Below, one piece after another: positions 49,554 to 63,687 of a DNA stretch of 64,000 nucleotides. The stretch's first letter is position 1, and the number at the start of each line of letters is the position of its first letter. Location of the stretch: NCBI RefSeq assembly GCF_009907385.1, contig NZ_JAAATR010000024.1, positions 62,001 to 126,000 on the forward strand, read 5' to 3'. Both the position numbers and the translations under genes were made by a program. The DNA is from Atlantibacter hermannii (GTDB taxonomy: Bacteria; Pseudomonadota; Gammaproteobacteria; Enterobacterales; Enterobacteriaceae). The notes beneath the pieces were generated by a model. That model made no database searches and had not been told where the DNA came from. It saw only the letters and a list, made by a program, of their open reading frames with translations.

Positions 49554-50885
49554 TTACAGAATGAAGCGGCTCAAATCTTCATCCGCAACCAGCTCATCCA
49601 GATGCTTACCAACGTATTCCGCATCAATGATGATGGTCTGGCCGTTGAGATCGCTGGCGTCGTAGGAGATCTCTTCCATCAGACGTTCCAGCACGGTATG
49701 CAGACGACGCGCGCCGATGTTTTCAGTGCTTTCGTTAACCTGCCACGCCGCCTGAGCGATGCGTTTGATGCCATCGTCAGTGAAGTCGATATTCACGCCT
49801 TCGGTCGCCATCAGCGCTTTGTACTGAACGGTGACAGACGCGTTCGGCTCGGTCAGGATACGTTCAAAGTCCTCTGCCGTCAGCGCCTGAAGCTCAACGC
49901 GGATCGGCAGACGGCCCTGCAATTCCGGGATCAGGTCAGACGGGCTGGCCACCTGGAACGCGCCGGAGGCGATAAACAGGATATGGTCAGTTTTGACCAT
50001 GCCGTGTTTGGTGGATACCGTACAGCCTTCCACCAGCGGCAGCAGGTCGCGCTGTACGCCTTCACGGGATACGTCCGGACCCGACACGTTACCGCGCTTA
50101 CAGATTTTATCGATCTCATCGATAAACACGATGCCGTGCTGTTCAACCGCGTCAATCGCGTCTTGCTTCAGTTCTTCCGGGTTCACCAGCTTGGCGGCTT
50201 CTTCTTCCACCAGCAGCTTCATCGCGTCTTTGATTTTCAGCTTACGCGGCTTCTGCTTTTGCCCGCCCAGGTTCTGGAACATGGACTGCAACTGGTTAGT
50301 CATCTCTTCCATACCCGGAGGCGCCATGATTTCTACGCCCATCGGCGCAGCGGCGAGATTGATTTCGATCTCTTTATCATCCAGCTGGCCTTCGCGCAGC
50401 TTCTTGCGGAAGGACTGACGCGCCGCGGAAGGCTCCTGCGCCTGCTCCGCCTGGCCCCAGTTGTTTTTAGCCGGCGGGATCAGCACGTCCAGAATGCGCT
50501 CTTCCGCCATCTCTTCGGCGCGATAGCGGTTCTTTTCGATGGACTGCATGCGCACCATTTTAATCGCGGCATCGGTCAGATCGCGGATAATGGAATCCAC
50601 TTCTTTACCCACATAACCCACTTCGGTGAATTTCGTGGCTTCGACTTTGATGAACGGCGCATGGGCCAGTTTAGCCAGACGACGGGCGATTTCGGTTTTA
50701 CCCACGCCGGTCGGGCCGATCATCAGAATGTTTTTCGGCGTGACTTCATGACGCAGCTCTTCATCAAGCTGCATACGGCGCCAGCGGTTACGCAGCGCGA
50801 TGGCGACAGAACGCTTCGCCGCGTCCTGGCCGATAATGTGTTTGTCGAGTTCGCTGACAATTTCGCGTGGGGTCATTTCAGACAT
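49554..50885 (-). CDS. hslU: ATP-dependent protease ATPase subunit HslU (ClpY)
   Basis: HslU is the AAA+ unfoldase of the HslUV protease. The 443 residues show Walker [17 protein letters not shown] at about residues 57-72, the pore motif GYVGKEVD, an I-domain at about 110-240 rich in charged residues, Walker [12 protein letters not shown], sensor residues in [10 protein letters not shown], and a C-terminal tail ending DLSRFIL that inserts into HslV. It follows hslV by 9 bases. Confidence 0.98.
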   Translation of the reverse strand: MSEMTPREIVSELDKHIIGQDAAKRSVAIALRNRWRRMQLDEELRHEVTPKNILMIGPTGVGKTEIARRLAKLAHAPFIKVEATKFTEVGYVGKEVDSIIRDLTDAAIKMVRMQSIEKNRYRAEEMAEERILDVLIPPAKNNWGQAEQAQEPSAARQSFRKKLREGQLDDKEIEINLAAAPMGVEIMAPPGMEEMTNQLQSMFQNLGGQKQKPRKLKIKDAMKLLVEEEAAKLVNPEELKQDAIDAVEQHGIVFIDEIDKICKRGNVSGPDVSREGVQRDLLPLVEGCTVSTKHGMVKTDHILFIASGAFQVASPSDLIPELQGRLPIRVELQALTAEDFERILTEPNASVTVQYKALMATEGVNIDFTDDGIKRIAQAAWQVNESTENIGARRLHTVLERLMEEISYDASDLNGQTIIIDAEYVGKHLDELVADEDLSRFIL

Positions 50886-50894
50886 GGGAAATCC

Positions 50895-51425
50895 TTACGC
50901 TTTAGAGGAGAGTTCTTCGATGGTCAGGAAGTGGTTGGTGTAGATGCAAATATCACCTGCAATCCCCAGCGACTTCTCAACAATTTCACGGGCGTTCAGT
51001 TCGGTGTTTTCCAGCAGCGCGCGCGCTGCGGCCTGGGCATACGGGCCGCCGGAACCAATCGCGATCAGGTCGTTTTCCGGCTGGATCACATCGCCGTTAC
51101 CGGTGATGATCAGGGATGCGGTTTCATCCGCCACCGCCAGCAGCGCTTCCAGACGGCGCAGCATACGGTCGGTACGCCAGTCTTTGGCAAGCTCAACCGC
51201 CGCTTTCACCAGATGGCCCTGATGCATTTCCAGTTTGCGTTCGAAGAGTTCAAACAGCGTGAAGGCGTCCGCCGTACCGCCCGCGAAACCTGCGATGACT
51301 TTATCATTGTAAAGACGACGCACTTTTTTGACGTTGCCTTTCATGACGGTATTGCCCAGTGTGGCCTGTCCATCGCCACCAATCACCACCTGTCCGTTGC
51401 GGCGTACGCTTACTATTGTTGTCAC
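50895..51425 (-). CDS. hslV: ATP-dependent protease peptidase subunit HslV (ClpQ)
   Basis: HslV is a proteasome-beta-type peptidase whose N-terminal Thr2, exposed after Met removal, is the nucleophile ([20 protein letters not shown]). The 176 residues match E. coli in length. [18 protein letters not shown] and [14 protein letters not shown] are typical. It is the promoter-proximal gene of the heat-shock operon hslVU and has a leader with a strong inverted repeat. Confidence 0.98.
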   Translation of the reverse strand: MTTIVSVRRNGQVVIGGDGQATLGNTVMKGNVKKVRRLYNDKVIAGFAGGTADAFTLFELFERKLEMHQGHLVKAAVELAKDWRTDRMLRRLEALLAVADETASLIITGNGDVIQPENDLIAIGSGGPYAQAAARALLENTELNAREIVEKSLGIAGDICIYTNHFLTIEELSSKA

Positions 51426-51456
51426 TGACAGACCCCTTTTCGATAGCTGAATACAG

Positions 51457-51477
51457 GCCCCGCGCCAGGCGCGGGGC
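51457..51477 (-). other. Stem-loop in the hslVU 5' leader
   Basis: GCCCCGCGCC and GGCGCGGGGC form a 10-base inverted repeat around a single A, 31 bases before the hslV start. An inverted repeat beginning GCCCCG in the E. coli hslVU (clpQY) leader has been reported to stabilise the mRNA; this is the same position and type. Confidence 0.75.
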
Positions 51478-51490
51478 AGAATGCAATTAT

Positions 51491-51518
51491 AGATGGGGGG
51501 TGTTTTGGGGGTTTCAAC
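51491..51518 (-). promoter_or_regulatory. Sigma-32 promoter of hslVU
   Basis: On the minus strand GTTGAAA is followed, 13 bases after its TTGAAA, by CCCCATCT, close to the sigma-32 consensus CTTGAAA-N13-17-CCCCATNT. The -35 element overlaps the last codons of ftsN (stop at 51514-51516). Transcription would start near 51484. Confidence 0.8.
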
Positions 51519-52521
51519 CCCCAGCGGCGAGACGAATGCAGTTAGTGTGACCGGCGAGCTTCAGGCGGGTAAGGGTGCCGTCGGCGTTGTCTTTGCCTTT
51601 CACCGGGCCGATCACCACGCGGTTCCAGCCATTATTGGCGGTAATGCGTGAATCAAAGCCCTCAAATGCCAGCTGCGCCCGCACGGTTTCCGCCTGCTCG
51701 GCGCCTTTAAATGAACCGCACTGCACCATCCAGCGGCGTTCATCTTTTTTCTCGGCGGCCGGTTTTTCCGGCGTGGTGTCGCGGGTGACCGGCGCGGCCT
51801 GGGCGGTGGCCTTCGGCTGCGCGGGCTCACGCTGCGCGGTGTGCGGCGGCGTTTGCAGTAGATCCTGGTAAGGCTGCTGGCTGGCCGTTGTCCGGTTGGT
51901 CTGCGGCGCGGCAGGCTTCTGCGTTTGCGTGCTGCGTACCGGCTGCTCCTGGACTGTGGCGGCGCGCACCGGCTGGGTTTGCTGGTACGGTTGTTCGACG
52001 CGCGGCGGGGTACGCTGCTGCTGCGCAACGGTATTCTGCTGTTGGAGCTGTTTCTGGCGCTGTAGCGTTTGCTGGCGCTGGGCAGGGGTTTGCTCGTTCC
52101 ACGGCACCTCGTTGAGCTGCGTGGGCTGCTGGCGCATATCCGCCTGCATTTGCGCCAGTAACTGACGCTGTTCGTTGGTCAGCTGATCCTGATTCATGAT
52201 CTCCCCACCGGCGGAGGGCTCGGTCGGAGTGCGCACGCCCGGCTGGCGGTTTTCCAGCTCTTTAATATAGCGCCAGCGCTCTTCAGGTTTCGGCGGCAAG
52301 CCATTTCCCGTCACTTTGTGACCCGGGATGACCTCGGCTTCTTCAGACTTGTGATGGGTAATAAAGTACAGGCCACCGATAAAGGTCACCAGAACAGCCG
52401 CTGCGATAGCGACCATGGCCGGGGAAACGGCAGGCAGGTTACGTTGCTTTTTGCGGGTAGTCGGTTTCTTCCGCCGCGCGGGGCTCGGCTGTCCGCGGCG
52501 TACATAATCTCGTTGTGCCAC
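51514..52521 (-). CDS. ftsN: Cell-division protein FtsN
   Basis: FtsN triggers septal peptidoglycan synthesis by acting on FtsA and FtsQLB. The 335-residue bitopic protein has a short basic cytoplasmic part starting [19 protein letters not shown], a membrane segment at about residues 33-54 ([18 protein letters not shown]), a long Gln/Pro/Thr-rich periplasmic linker and a C-terminal SPOR domain ([19 protein letters not shown] to [15 protein letters not shown]) that binds denuded glycan strands. It follows cytR by 88 bases. Confidence 0.97.
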   Translation of the reverse strand: MAQRDYVRRGQPSPARRKKPTTRKKQRNLPAVSPAMVAIAAAVLVTFIGGLYFITHHKSEEAEVIPGHKVTGNGLPPKPEERWRYIKELENRQPGVRTPTEPSAGGEIMNQDQLTNEQRQLLAQMQADMRQQPTQLNEVPWNEQTPAQRQQTLQRQKQLQQQNTVAQQQRTPPRVEQPYQQTQPVRAATVQEQPVRSTQTQKPAAPQTNRTTASQQPYQDLLQTPPHTAQREPAQPKATAQAAPVTRDTTPEKPAAEKKDERRWMVQCGSFKGAEQAETVRAQLAFEGFDSRITANNGWNRVVIGPVKGKDNADGTLTRLKLAGHTNCIRLAAGG

Positions 52522-52609
52522 TATCGTTTCGCTGTATTTATTCGTTTATCAGCCCGTCATGTTACTTAAGGGACGGGCTTTTGACCAGTAAGGTGAGTCC
52601 TAATCGAAA

Positions 52610-53644
52610 CTATTTTGCCGCCTTGCGGGCCCGCGTGGAGCCGCGCACTTTCAGTTCACAATCCAGCAGGCGCGAGCCGCTGCGCACGATCTGGCCCTGT
52701 AGTTGATCGAGCAGCAATAACATCGCCTCGCGGCCAATCTCGAAACGCGGCTGCGAAATCGTGGTTAACGGCGGGTCGCAGAACTCCGCCAGCGCGATGT
52801 TATCGAAGCCGACAATCGACAAATCCTCCGGCACTTTATAGCCACGTCGCTTGGCCTGAGAGAGCGCGCCCAGCGCCATCACATCGCTGTGGCAGAAGAT
52901 CGCCGTCGGCGGATTCGGCAGATTCAGCAGTTGATCCAGCGCCTGCGCGCCGGCGTTAAAGGTGAAATCACCCCGGGCGATATAGTGCGGGTCGACCTGC
53001 ATCCCGCTGCGGCGCAACGCCTGGACGTAGCCCTGGAGCCGGTAATGGCACAGCGGCATCTCTTCCGGCCCGGCGATACAGGCGATCTGGTCGTGTCCCA
53101 GTTCGTGAAGGTAGTTCACGGCGTTGAAAGCGGCGGTCAGGTTATCGATATGCACCGTCGGCAACTCCAGCTCCGGCGCAAATTCGTTAGCCATCACCAT
53201 CGGCGGCAGATTACGCTGCTCTTCTTTACTGGCGTCAAACGGCAGGCGCGAGCCGAGCAGCAGCATGCCATCGATCTGCTTGGTGATAATCAGGTCAATA
53301 AAAGTTTTTTCCTGCTGATTCTGGTGCGCGCAGTCGCCAATCAGGACCAGATACCCTTGATCAGCGGCGGTGACTTCAATGCCGCGAATAATTTCGCTGA
53401 AAAAGGGATCGCAGATATCCGGGACAATCACCAGAATGGTACGTGACTCGTTACGTTTTAAGTTGCGGTTCAGAGAGCCAGGCAAATAACCCACGTCAAT
53501 GGCGGCTTGCTCTACCTTGTTACGGGTAGCCTGAGAGACTTTCTCAGGATTCATTAATGCACGAGATACCGTGGCGGTTGAGACATTTGCCCGCTCGGCA
53601 ACATCTTTCATGGTTGCGGCAACAACCTGTTTCTTCGGGTTCAA
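52610..53644 (-). CDS. cytR: Transcriptional repressor CytR (LacI family)
   Basis: CytR represses nucleoside uptake and catabolism genes together with CRP and is induced by cytidine. The LacI-type helix-turn-helix TMKDVAERANVSTATVSRAL is followed by the hinge and a periplasmic-binding-type domain. I start at TTG (53644): AGGAG lies 6 bases upstream, and the reading LNPKKQVVAATMKDV aligns residue for residue with the start of E. coli CytR, giving 344 residues against 341. An ATG at 53707 would add 21 residues with no counterpart. Confidence 0.93.
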   Translation of the reverse strand: MNPKKQVVAATMKDVAERANVSTATVSRALMNPEKVSQATRNKVEQAAIDVGYLPGSLNRNLKRNESRTILVIVPDICDPFFSEIIRGIEVTAADQGYLVLIGDCAHQNQQEKTFIDLIITKQIDGMLLLGSRLPFDASKEEQRNLPPMVMANEFAPELELPTVHIDNLTAAFNAVNYLHELGHDQIACIAGPEEMPLCHYRLQGYVQALRRSGMQVDPHYIARGDFTFNAGAQALDQLLNLPNPPTAIFCHSDVMALGALSQAKRRGYKVPEDLSIVGFDNIALAEFCDPPLTTISQPRFEIGREAMLLLLDQLQGQIVRSGSRLLDCELKVRGSTRARKAAK

Positions 53645-53802
53645 CTTCTTCTCCTCGCAAACTATCGCGGGCGCAGCCACATCCTGTGGTCTGGCTTGAC
53701 CGATCATTCTTATCAGATATTTACCCCGTGCGGTTACAAATATTGCATAAGAAATGTGATCAATATTTTATTTTTCGATCTCTGCCGCATTGTGCTGAAG
53801 AT

Positions 53803-56259
<2,457 letters not shown>

Positions 56260-56472
56260 ATGAAAAAAGGTATTCACCCGAATTACACTGAAATTACTGC
56301 AACCTGTTCTTGCGGTAATGTGATCAAAACTCACTCAACTGTGGGCCACGATCTGAACCTGGACGTTTGTGGCAAATGCCACCCGTTCTACACCGGCAAG
56401 CAGCGTGACGTTGCGACCGGTGGCCGTGTTGACCGCTTCAACAAGCGTTTCAGCATCCCGGGCGCTAAATAA
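56260..56472 (+). CDS. rpmE: 50S ribosomal protein bL31 (zinc-binding type)
   Basis: A 70-residue protein of the large subunit that bridges to the small-subunit head. It starts [16 protein letters not shown] and has four cysteines (16, 18, 37, 40) that bind zinc in the C+ form. The alternative longer reading to 56179 is leader sequence. It is transcribed away from priA and ends at a terminator shared with metJ. The yiiX gene found between rpmE and metJ in K-12 is absent. Confidence 0.97.
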   Translation: MKKGIHPNYTEITATCSCGNVIKTHSTVGHDLNLDVCGKCHPFYTGKQRDVATGGRVDRFNKRFSIPGAK

Positions 56473-56485
56473 GCACCACGGAAAG

Positions 56486-56512
56486 AAAAGGCGCCGCAAG
56501 GCGCCTTTTTTG
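56486..56512. terminator. Bidirectional terminator between rpmE and metJ
   Basis: AAAGGCGCC and GGCGCCTTT enclose a GCAA tetraloop; T-runs follow on the plus strand (TTTTTT) and on the minus strand (TTTTCTTT). It lies 14 bases past rpmE and 15 bases past metJ. Confidence 0.9.
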
Positions 56513-56526
56513 TATCTGTTTGCCGA

Positions 56527-56844
56527 TCAGTATTCCCACGTCTCCGGGTCGATACCCAACTCACGCATAATCACTTTCGCCTCTTCCGGGATTTCATCGC
56601 TGCGCTCTTTACGCAGATCTTCATCATTCGGCAGCGGTTGGCCGGTAAAAGCATGTAAAAACGCTTCACACAGCAGTTCACTGTTGGTGGCGTGACGCAG
56701 ATTGTTCACCTGACGACGGGTACGTTCATCAGTGAGGATTTTTAACACCTTCAGAGGAATGGAAACCGTAATTTTTTTTACTTGCTCACTCTTCTTACCG
56801 TGCTCAGCGTATGGGCTGATATATTCGCCGCTCCATTCAGCCAT
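56527..56844 (-). CDS. metJ: Methionine repressor MetJ
   Basis: MetJ is a dimeric ribbon-helix-helix repressor with S-adenosylmethionine as corepressor. The 105 residues include the DNA-contacting strand [15 protein letters not shown] and the helices [19 protein letters not shown]; length equals that of E. coli. It is divergent from metB-metL across a 290-base gap holding tandem met boxes, so it controls itself and its neighbours. Confidence 0.98.
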   Translation of the reverse strand: MAEWSGEYISPYAEHGKKSEQVKKITVSIPLKVLKILTDERTRRQVNNLRHATNSELLCEAFLHAFTGQPLPNDEDLRKERSDEIPEEAKVIMRELGIDPETWEY

Positions 56845-56996
56845 GTTATACCTTTCATCCTCTCAATATTGATAGTGGACCGGGGCCGGTCTGGCGGGCC
56901 GCAGCCATAAACGCGATAGTGCCGCGCACAGGGAATTCCGTCGCACGGCTGCTCTAAACACACAATTTTAACGGCTAATTCAGTTTTGCTCAATCT

Positions 56997-57036
56997 ATAC
57001 GCAAAGAAGTTTAGATGTCCAGATGTATTGACGTCC
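56997..57036. promoter_or_regulatory. Tandem met boxes (MetJ operator) upstream of metB
   Basis: Consecutive 8-base units in register with consensus AGACGTCT: ATACGCAA, AGAAGTTT, AGATGTCC, AGATGTAT, TGACGTCC. The three at 57013-57036 fit best; the first is poor. It lies in the metJ-metB gap (56845-57134), where I saw no gene. Confidence 0.8.
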
Positions 57037-57134
57037 ATTTCTTCTGTGGTTACTCTGTGGGCAGACTTTGAACCGATTCCCGATTATCCCGCGAAAAGGC
57101 CGGGATCAGTCCTTCAGCCAGGAAGCCGCTCAAC

Positions 57135-58295
<1,161 letters not shown>

Positions 58296-58297
58296 GC

Positions 58298-60730
58298 ATG
58301 AGTGTTTCAGCGCCTGCAGGGGCGAAAGGTCGTCAGCTGCATAAATTTGGTGGTAGTAGCCTTGCGGATGTGAAGTGTTACCAGCGCGTGGCCGGCATTA
58401 TGGCCGAATATTCGCAGCCGGACGACATGATGGTGGTTTCCGCCGCAGGCAGCACGACTAACCAGTTGATCAGCTGGTTGAAACTGAGCCAGACGGATCG
58501 CCTGTCCGCCCATCAGGTTCAGCAGGCGCTGCGCCGTTACCAGACCGAATTAATCAGCGGACTGCTGCCCGCCGATAAAGCGGACGATCTGATTAGCGGT
58601 TTTATCCACGATCTGGAACGCCTGGCCGCGCTGCTCGATGGTGTCATTACCGATGCGGTGTATGCCGAAGTGGTCGGTCATGGCGAAATTTGGTCGGCGC
58701 GTTTGATGTCCGCCGTGCTGAATCTCCAGGGCATCGACGCCACCTGGCTGGACGCGCGCGAATTTTTACGCGCCGAGCGCAGCGCGCAGCCGCAGGTGGA
58801 TGAAGGTCTCTCTTACCCTCTGCTGCAACAGCTTCTGGTCCAGCATCCCGGTAAACGCGTGGTGGTGACGGGCTTTATCTGCCGCAATAACGCCGGTGAA
58901 ACCGTACTGCTGGGGCGTAACGGCTCCGACTATTCTGCGACCCAAATCGGCGCGCTGGGCGGTGTTTCCCGCGTCACCATCTGGAGCGACGTGGCGGGCG
59001 TTTACAGCGCCGACCCGCGTAAAGTGAAAGACGCCTGCCTGCTGCCGTTACTGCGGCTGGATGAAGCCAGCGAACTGGCGCGTCTGGCGGCGCCGGTGCT
59101 GCATGCCCGTACCCTTCAGCCGGTTTCCGGCAGCGATATCGATTTACAGCTGCGGTGCAGCTATAACCCGGAGCAGGGCTCCACGCGTATTGAACGCGTG
59201 CTGGCGTCCGGCACCGGTGCGCGCATTGTCACCAGCCATGACGACGTCTGTCTGATTGAACTGCTGGTTGCGCCGGATCAGGATTTCAAACTGGCGCATC
59301 AGGACACGCTGAACGTCCTGAAGCGTGCGCAGATCCGCCCGCTGTCGATTGGCGTCCATCCCGACCGCCGTTTACTGCAACTGTGTTACACCTCGGAAGT
59401 GGTGGGCAGCGCATTCAGCACCCTGGAAGCCGCCGCGCTGCCGGGCGAACTGCGCCTGCGTGAAGGGCTAGCGCTGGTGGCGATGGTGGGCGCGGGCGTG
59501 TGTCGCAATCCGCTGCACAGCCACCGCTTCTGGCAGCAACTGAAAGATCAGCCGGTGGAGTTTATCTGGCAATCGGAAGAGGGCATCAGCCTGGTGGCCG
59601 TACTGCGCGTCGGCCCCACCGAAAGCCTGATTCAGGGCCTGCACCAGACGCTGTTCCGCGCGGAAAAACGTATTGGCCTGATGCTGTTTGGCAAAGGCAA
59701 TATTGGTTCCCGTTGGCTCGAGTTGTTCGCCCGCGAGCAGGAAACGCTTTCTGCCCGCACCGGTTTTGAATTTGTGCTGGCCGGCGTGGTGGATAGCCGC
59801 CGCAGCCTGCTGAATTACCAGGGGCTGGATGCCAGCCGCGCGTTAGCCTTCTTTAATGATGAAGCCCAGGATCACGATGAAGAGTCGCTGTTCCTGTGGA
59901 TGCGTAACCATCCGTATGACGATCTGGTGGTGCTGGACGTGACGGCAAGCGAAGAGCTGGCGGATCAGTATCTGGATTTCGCCAGCCACGGCTTTCACGT
60001 GATCAGCGCCAACAAGCTGGCGGGTGCCAGCAACAGCAACAAATATCGCCAAATCCGCGATGCGTTCGCCAAAACGGGCCGTCACTGGCTGTACAACGCC
60101 ACCGTCGGCGCAGGGCTGCCGGTCAACCATACCGTGCGCGATCTGCGCGACAGCGGCGATTCGATTCTGGCCATCAGCGGCATTTTCTCCGGGACGCTCT
60201 CCTGGCTGTTCCTGCAATTCGACGGCACCGTGCCGTTTACCGACCTGGTGGATCAGGCCTGGCAACAGGGCTTAACCGAGCCGGACCCGCGCGTCGATCT
60301 GTCCGGGAAAGACGTGATGCGCAAGCTGGTGATCCTGGCGCGCGAAGCCGGGTATGACATCGAACCTGACCAGGTGCGCGTCGAGTCGCTGGTGCCGCAG
60401 GGTTGCGAAGACGGGTCGGTGGATCACTTCTTCGAAAACGGCGATGCGCTGAACGACCAGATGGTGCAACGCCTGGAAGCCGCCCGGGAAATGGGGCTGG
60501 TGCTGCGCTATGTGGCGCGTTTCGACGCCAACGGCAAAGCGCGTGTCGGCGTGGAGGCGGTGCGTCCTGAGCATCCGCTGGCGTCGTTGCTGCCGTGCGA
60601 TAACGTGTTTGCCATCGAAAGCCGCTGGTATCGCGATAATCCGCTGGTGATCCGTGGCCCGGGTGCCGGACGCGATGTCACCGCCGGGGCCATTCAGTCC
60701 GACCTCAACCGCCTGGCCCAGCTGCTGTAA
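58298..60730 (+). CDS. metL: Bifunctional aspartokinase II/homoserine dehydrogenase II
   Basis: MetL catalyses the first and third steps of the aspartate pathway toward methionine. The 810-residue fusion has an N-terminal aspartokinase (HKFGGSSLADVKCYQRVA; GRNGSDYSATQIGAL), degenerate ACT-type regulatory segments at about 310-440 and a C-terminal homoserine dehydrogenase (LMLFGKGNIGSRWLELF, NATVGAGLPVNHTVRDL). It is not feedback-inhibited in E. coli but is repressed by MetJ. It shares the metB promoter and is closed by a strong terminator. Confidence 0.98.
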   Translation: MSVSAPAGAKGRQLHKFGGSSLADVKCYQRVAGIMAEYSQPDDMMVVSAAGSTTNQLISWLKLSQTDRLSAHQVQQALRRYQTELISGLLPADKADDLISGFIHDLERLAALLDGVITDAVYAEVVGHGEIWSARLMSAVLNLQGIDATWLDAREFLRAERSAQPQVDEGLSYPLLQQLLVQHPGKRVVVTGFICRNNAGETVLLGRNGSDYSATQIGALGGVSRVTIWSDVAGVYSADPRKVKDACLLPLLRLDEASELARLAAPVLHARTLQPVSGSDIDLQLRCSYNPEQGSTRIERVLASGTGARIVTSHDDVCLIELLVAPDQDFKLAHQDTLNVLKRAQIRPLSIGVHPDRRLLQLCYTSEVVGSAFSTLEAAALPGELRLREGLALVAMVGAGVCRNPLHSHRFWQQLKDQPVEFIWQSEEGISLVAVLRVGPTESLIQGLHQTLFRAEKRIGLMLFGKGNIGSRWLELFAREQETLSARTGFEFVLAGVVDSRRSLLNYQGLDASRALAFFNDEAQDHDEESLFLWMRNHPYDDLVVLDVTASEELADQYLDFASHGFHVISANKLAGASNSNKYRQIRDAFAKTGRHWLYNATVGAGLPVNHTVRDLRDSGDSILAISGIFSGTLSWLFLQFDGTVPFTDLVDQAWQQGLTEPDPRVDLSGKDVMRKLVILAREAGYDIEPDQVRVESLVPQGCEDGSVDHFFENGDALNDQMVQRLEAAREMGLVLRYVARFDANGKARVGVEAVRPEHPLASLLPCDNVFAIESRWYRDNPLVIRGPGAGRDVTAGAIQSDLNRLAQLL

Positions 60731-60739
60731 TCTGATATG

Positions 60740-60772
60740 CGCCTTTTGCCCCCGCTGGCAAAAGGCGTTTTT
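60740..60772 (+). terminator. Rho-independent terminator of metBL
   Basis: CGCCTTTTGCC and GGCAAAAGGCG form an 11-base stem with a 6-base loop, followed by TTTTT, 10 bases past the metL stop. Confidence 0.9.
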
Positions 60773-60875
60773 CCTTTCTGTGACCCCCCATCCTGAATTT
60801 TTTTCACGTTCACTGAATATTCCTCATTCATTCTGGTGATTTTTCAGTTGACGCGATGGCGCTTTTCCGTCATTT

Positions 60876-60907
60876 TTACATCTGGACATCTAAACGTATA
60901 GAAGTCA
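60876..60907. promoter_or_regulatory. Four tandem met boxes upstream of metF
   Basis: TTACATCT, GGACATCT, AAACGTAT and AGAAGTCA follow one another without gaps, each close to AGACGTCT. The array ends 47 bases before the metF ATG and would cover the promoter. Confidence 0.85.
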
Positions 60908-60945
60908 AAAAAACATAACAGCCAATAATGACAAGCGAGTGATGA

Positions 60946-61845
<900 letters not shown>

Positions 61846-61857
61846 AAACCTCAAAGC

Positions 61858-61885
61858 ACGCCCGGCGCTTTACGCTGCCGGGCGT
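61858..61885. terminator. Hairpin between convergent metF and gldA
   Basis: ACGCCCGGC and GCCGGGCGT form a 9-base stem with a 10-base loop in the 48-base gap, followed on the plus strand by TTTATTAG. It is a likely metF terminator and may also act on gldA. Confidence 0.6.
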
Positions 61886-61893
61886 TTATTAGT

Positions 61894-62997
61894 TTACTGC
61901 CAGTTTTTCAAAAAGCCCTGACCGTACTGGTCGGCGACGAGCAGCGCAGCATACACCTGATCGACCGTCGCGCCGCCCGGCATATTGTGGATGGTTTCCC
62001 CTGCGGCGCAAGCAGCCTCGGCCACAATACGCATTTTGGCGGGAATATCGCTTTCGATATCCAGCTCTGCCAGGGTGATCGGCAATCCCACCGCATAACA
62101 CAGCGAGGCGACGGTTTCGATCTCCTCCAGCGGCGCGTTTTCCAGCACCAGTTGCACCAGCGTACCAAACGCGACTTTTTCACCATGGTAAAAATGATGC
62201 GCATCCGGAATAGCTGTTAATCCATTGTGGATCGCGTGCGCTGCCGCCAGGCCGCCGCTTTCGAAACCGACGCCGCTCAGATAGGTATTGGCTTCCACCA
62301 CGCGCTCCAGCGCCGGGGTGACCACATGCTGTTCCGCCGCCAGCATCGCTTTTTCGCCCTGTTCCCGCAGCGTGTTGTAGCACAGTTCCGCCAGGGCCAG
62401 CGCGGCCTGAGTACACTGGCCGCCAGCCATGGTGGTTGCGCCGCTGCGTGAACAGGCGCGCGCTTCGAACCAGGTCGCCAGCGCGTCGCCAATCCCGGCC
62501 GCCAGCAGACGCGCCGGTGCGCCCGCCACGATTTTAGTATCGACGATCACCATGTTTGGGTTATGTGGCAACAGCAGATAGCGGTCAAATTCACCGTCAT
62601 CGGTATAGATAACTGACAGGGCGCTACAGGGCGCATCGGTGGAGGCGATGGTTGGCGCAATCGCCACCGGCACCGCCATGTAATGGGCCAGCGCTTTGGC
62701 CGTGTCCAGCGTTTTACCGCCGCCAATCCCGACCACCGCATCGCAGCGCGCGTTTTCCGCCACGGCGCGCAGGCGGTCGATTTCATTTTGAGAGCATTCA
62801 CCGCCAAACGGCGCGATTTCGAACGCCAGCCCGGCAGCGCTAAGGCTGTGTTGCAGGCTTTCCTGGGCAAAGCCTAAAACGAATTTATCGCCGACCACCA
62901 GCCAGCGTTCGGCCATAGGTTTAAGGTAGTCGCCGAGGCGGCTCAGGACATCGGCGCCCTGGATGTATTTACCCGGTGACTGAATGATGTGATCCAT
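61894..62997 (-). CDS. gldA: Glycerol dehydrogenase
   Basis: GldA oxidises glycerol to dihydroxyacetone with NAD+ in the fermentative route and also acts on hydroxyacetone and methylglyoxal-derived compounds. The 367-residue iron-type dehydrogenase has NAD-binding [15 protein letters not shown] and the zinc-binding residues in [13 protein letters not shown] and [20 protein letters not shown] (Asp and two His). It lies downstream of fsaB with a 13-base gap, in the ptsA-fsaB-gldA group known from E. coli. Confidence 0.96.
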   Translation of the reverse strand: MDHIIQSPGKYIQGADVLSRLGDYLKPMAERWLVVGDKFVLGFAQESLQHSLSAAGLAFEIAPFGGECSQNEIDRLRAVAENARCDAVVGIGGGKTLDTAKALAHYMAVPVAIAPTIASTDAPCSALSVIYTDDGEFDRYLLLPHNPNMVIVDTKIVAGAPARLLAAGIGDALATWFEARACSRSGATTMAGGQCTQAALALAELCYNTLREQGEKAMLAAEQHVVTPALERVVEANTYLSGVGFESGGLAAAHAIHNGLTAIPDAHHFYHGEKVAFGTLVQLVLENAPLEEIETVASLCYAVGLPITLAELDIESDIPAKMRIVAEAACAAGETIHNMPGGATVDQVYAALLVADQYGQGFLKNWQ

Positions 62998-63010
62998 ACA
63001 TCTTCTCCTG

Positions 63011-63673
63011 TTAAAGGTTTACATTACCGAATGCGTTTTTCCAGTCCGACTCAAACTTCTCAATGGCCGATTGTACCGCAGGCGTACCGAGCATTTGTTG
63101 AGCGACATCCAGTGGAAGCGTGATAGCTTCACAACCAGCAAGCAGGCAGTCCAGCGCCTGACGGGGCGTTTTAAAACTCGCCGCCAGCACTTTGCAGTGC
63201 GGCGCATGCAGTTCCAGAAGCGTCTGCAGTTCCCGCACCGTTTGGATGCCGTCTCCACCCTGGGCATCAACCCGGTTAACATACGGCGCCACATAATCCG
63301 CGCCTGCCAGCGCCGCCAACAGCCCTTGCGAAGCGCTATACACGGCGGTGCCCAGTGTGGCGATGTCCATCGTTTTCAGTACCTTAATTGCAGCCAGACC
63401 TTCTGCTGTCACCGGCACTTTTACCACCAACCCAGGGAACGCGTGGTTCAGACGCCTGGCTTCCTCCACCATGCCTTGTGCATCGCGGCTCATGACCTGG
63501 GCGAACAGTTTTCCCTGTTCGCCGAGCGCGTCCTGCAAACGTGGCAGCACGTCAAACAGCGGCGTTTTTCCTGCAGCAATAATGCTGGGATTGGTTGTGA
63601 CGCCAGCCAGGGGAAAAATGCGCGCCAGGCGGATAACTTCCTGAACGTTGGCGGTATCTAAATAGAGTTCCAT
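63011..63673 (-). CDS. fsaB: Fructose-6-phosphate aldolase (FsaB/TalC)
   Basis: FsaB splits fructose 6-phosphate into dihydroxyacetone and glyceraldehyde 3-phosphate reversibly, so it links to the dihydroxyacetone made by GldA. The 220-residue small transaldolase-family barrel starts [18 protein letters not shown] and has the Schiff-base lysine Lys85 in [22 protein letters not shown] and [15 protein letters not shown] are conserved. It follows the ptsA-like gene by 14 bases. Confidence 0.95.
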   Translation of the reverse strand: MELYLDTANVQEVIRLARIFPLAGVTTNPSIIAAGKTPLFDVLPRLQDALGEQGKLFAQVMSRDAQGMVEEARRLNHAFPGLVVKVPVTAEGLAAIKVLKTMDIATLGTAVYSASQGLLAALAGADYVAPYVNRVDAQGGDGIQTVRELQTLLELHAPHCKVLAASFKTPRQALDCLLAGCEAITLPLDVAQQMLGTPAVQSAIEKFESDWKNAFGNVNL

Positions 63674-63687
63674 GACGATTCCTTAGA

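Noticed and set aside
49512-51428. A 638-codon open frame on the plus strand opposite hslU and hslV
   Set aside because: It is the mirror frame of two well-conserved genes; its His/Phe/Gln-rich composition is what the complement of GC-rich codons gives, and it crosses the hslU-hslV gap without its own ribosome-binding site.
61858-61885. REP/BIME-type repeat between metF and gldA
   Set aside because: The hairpin lacks the REP consensus and occurs once; a plain terminator explains it.
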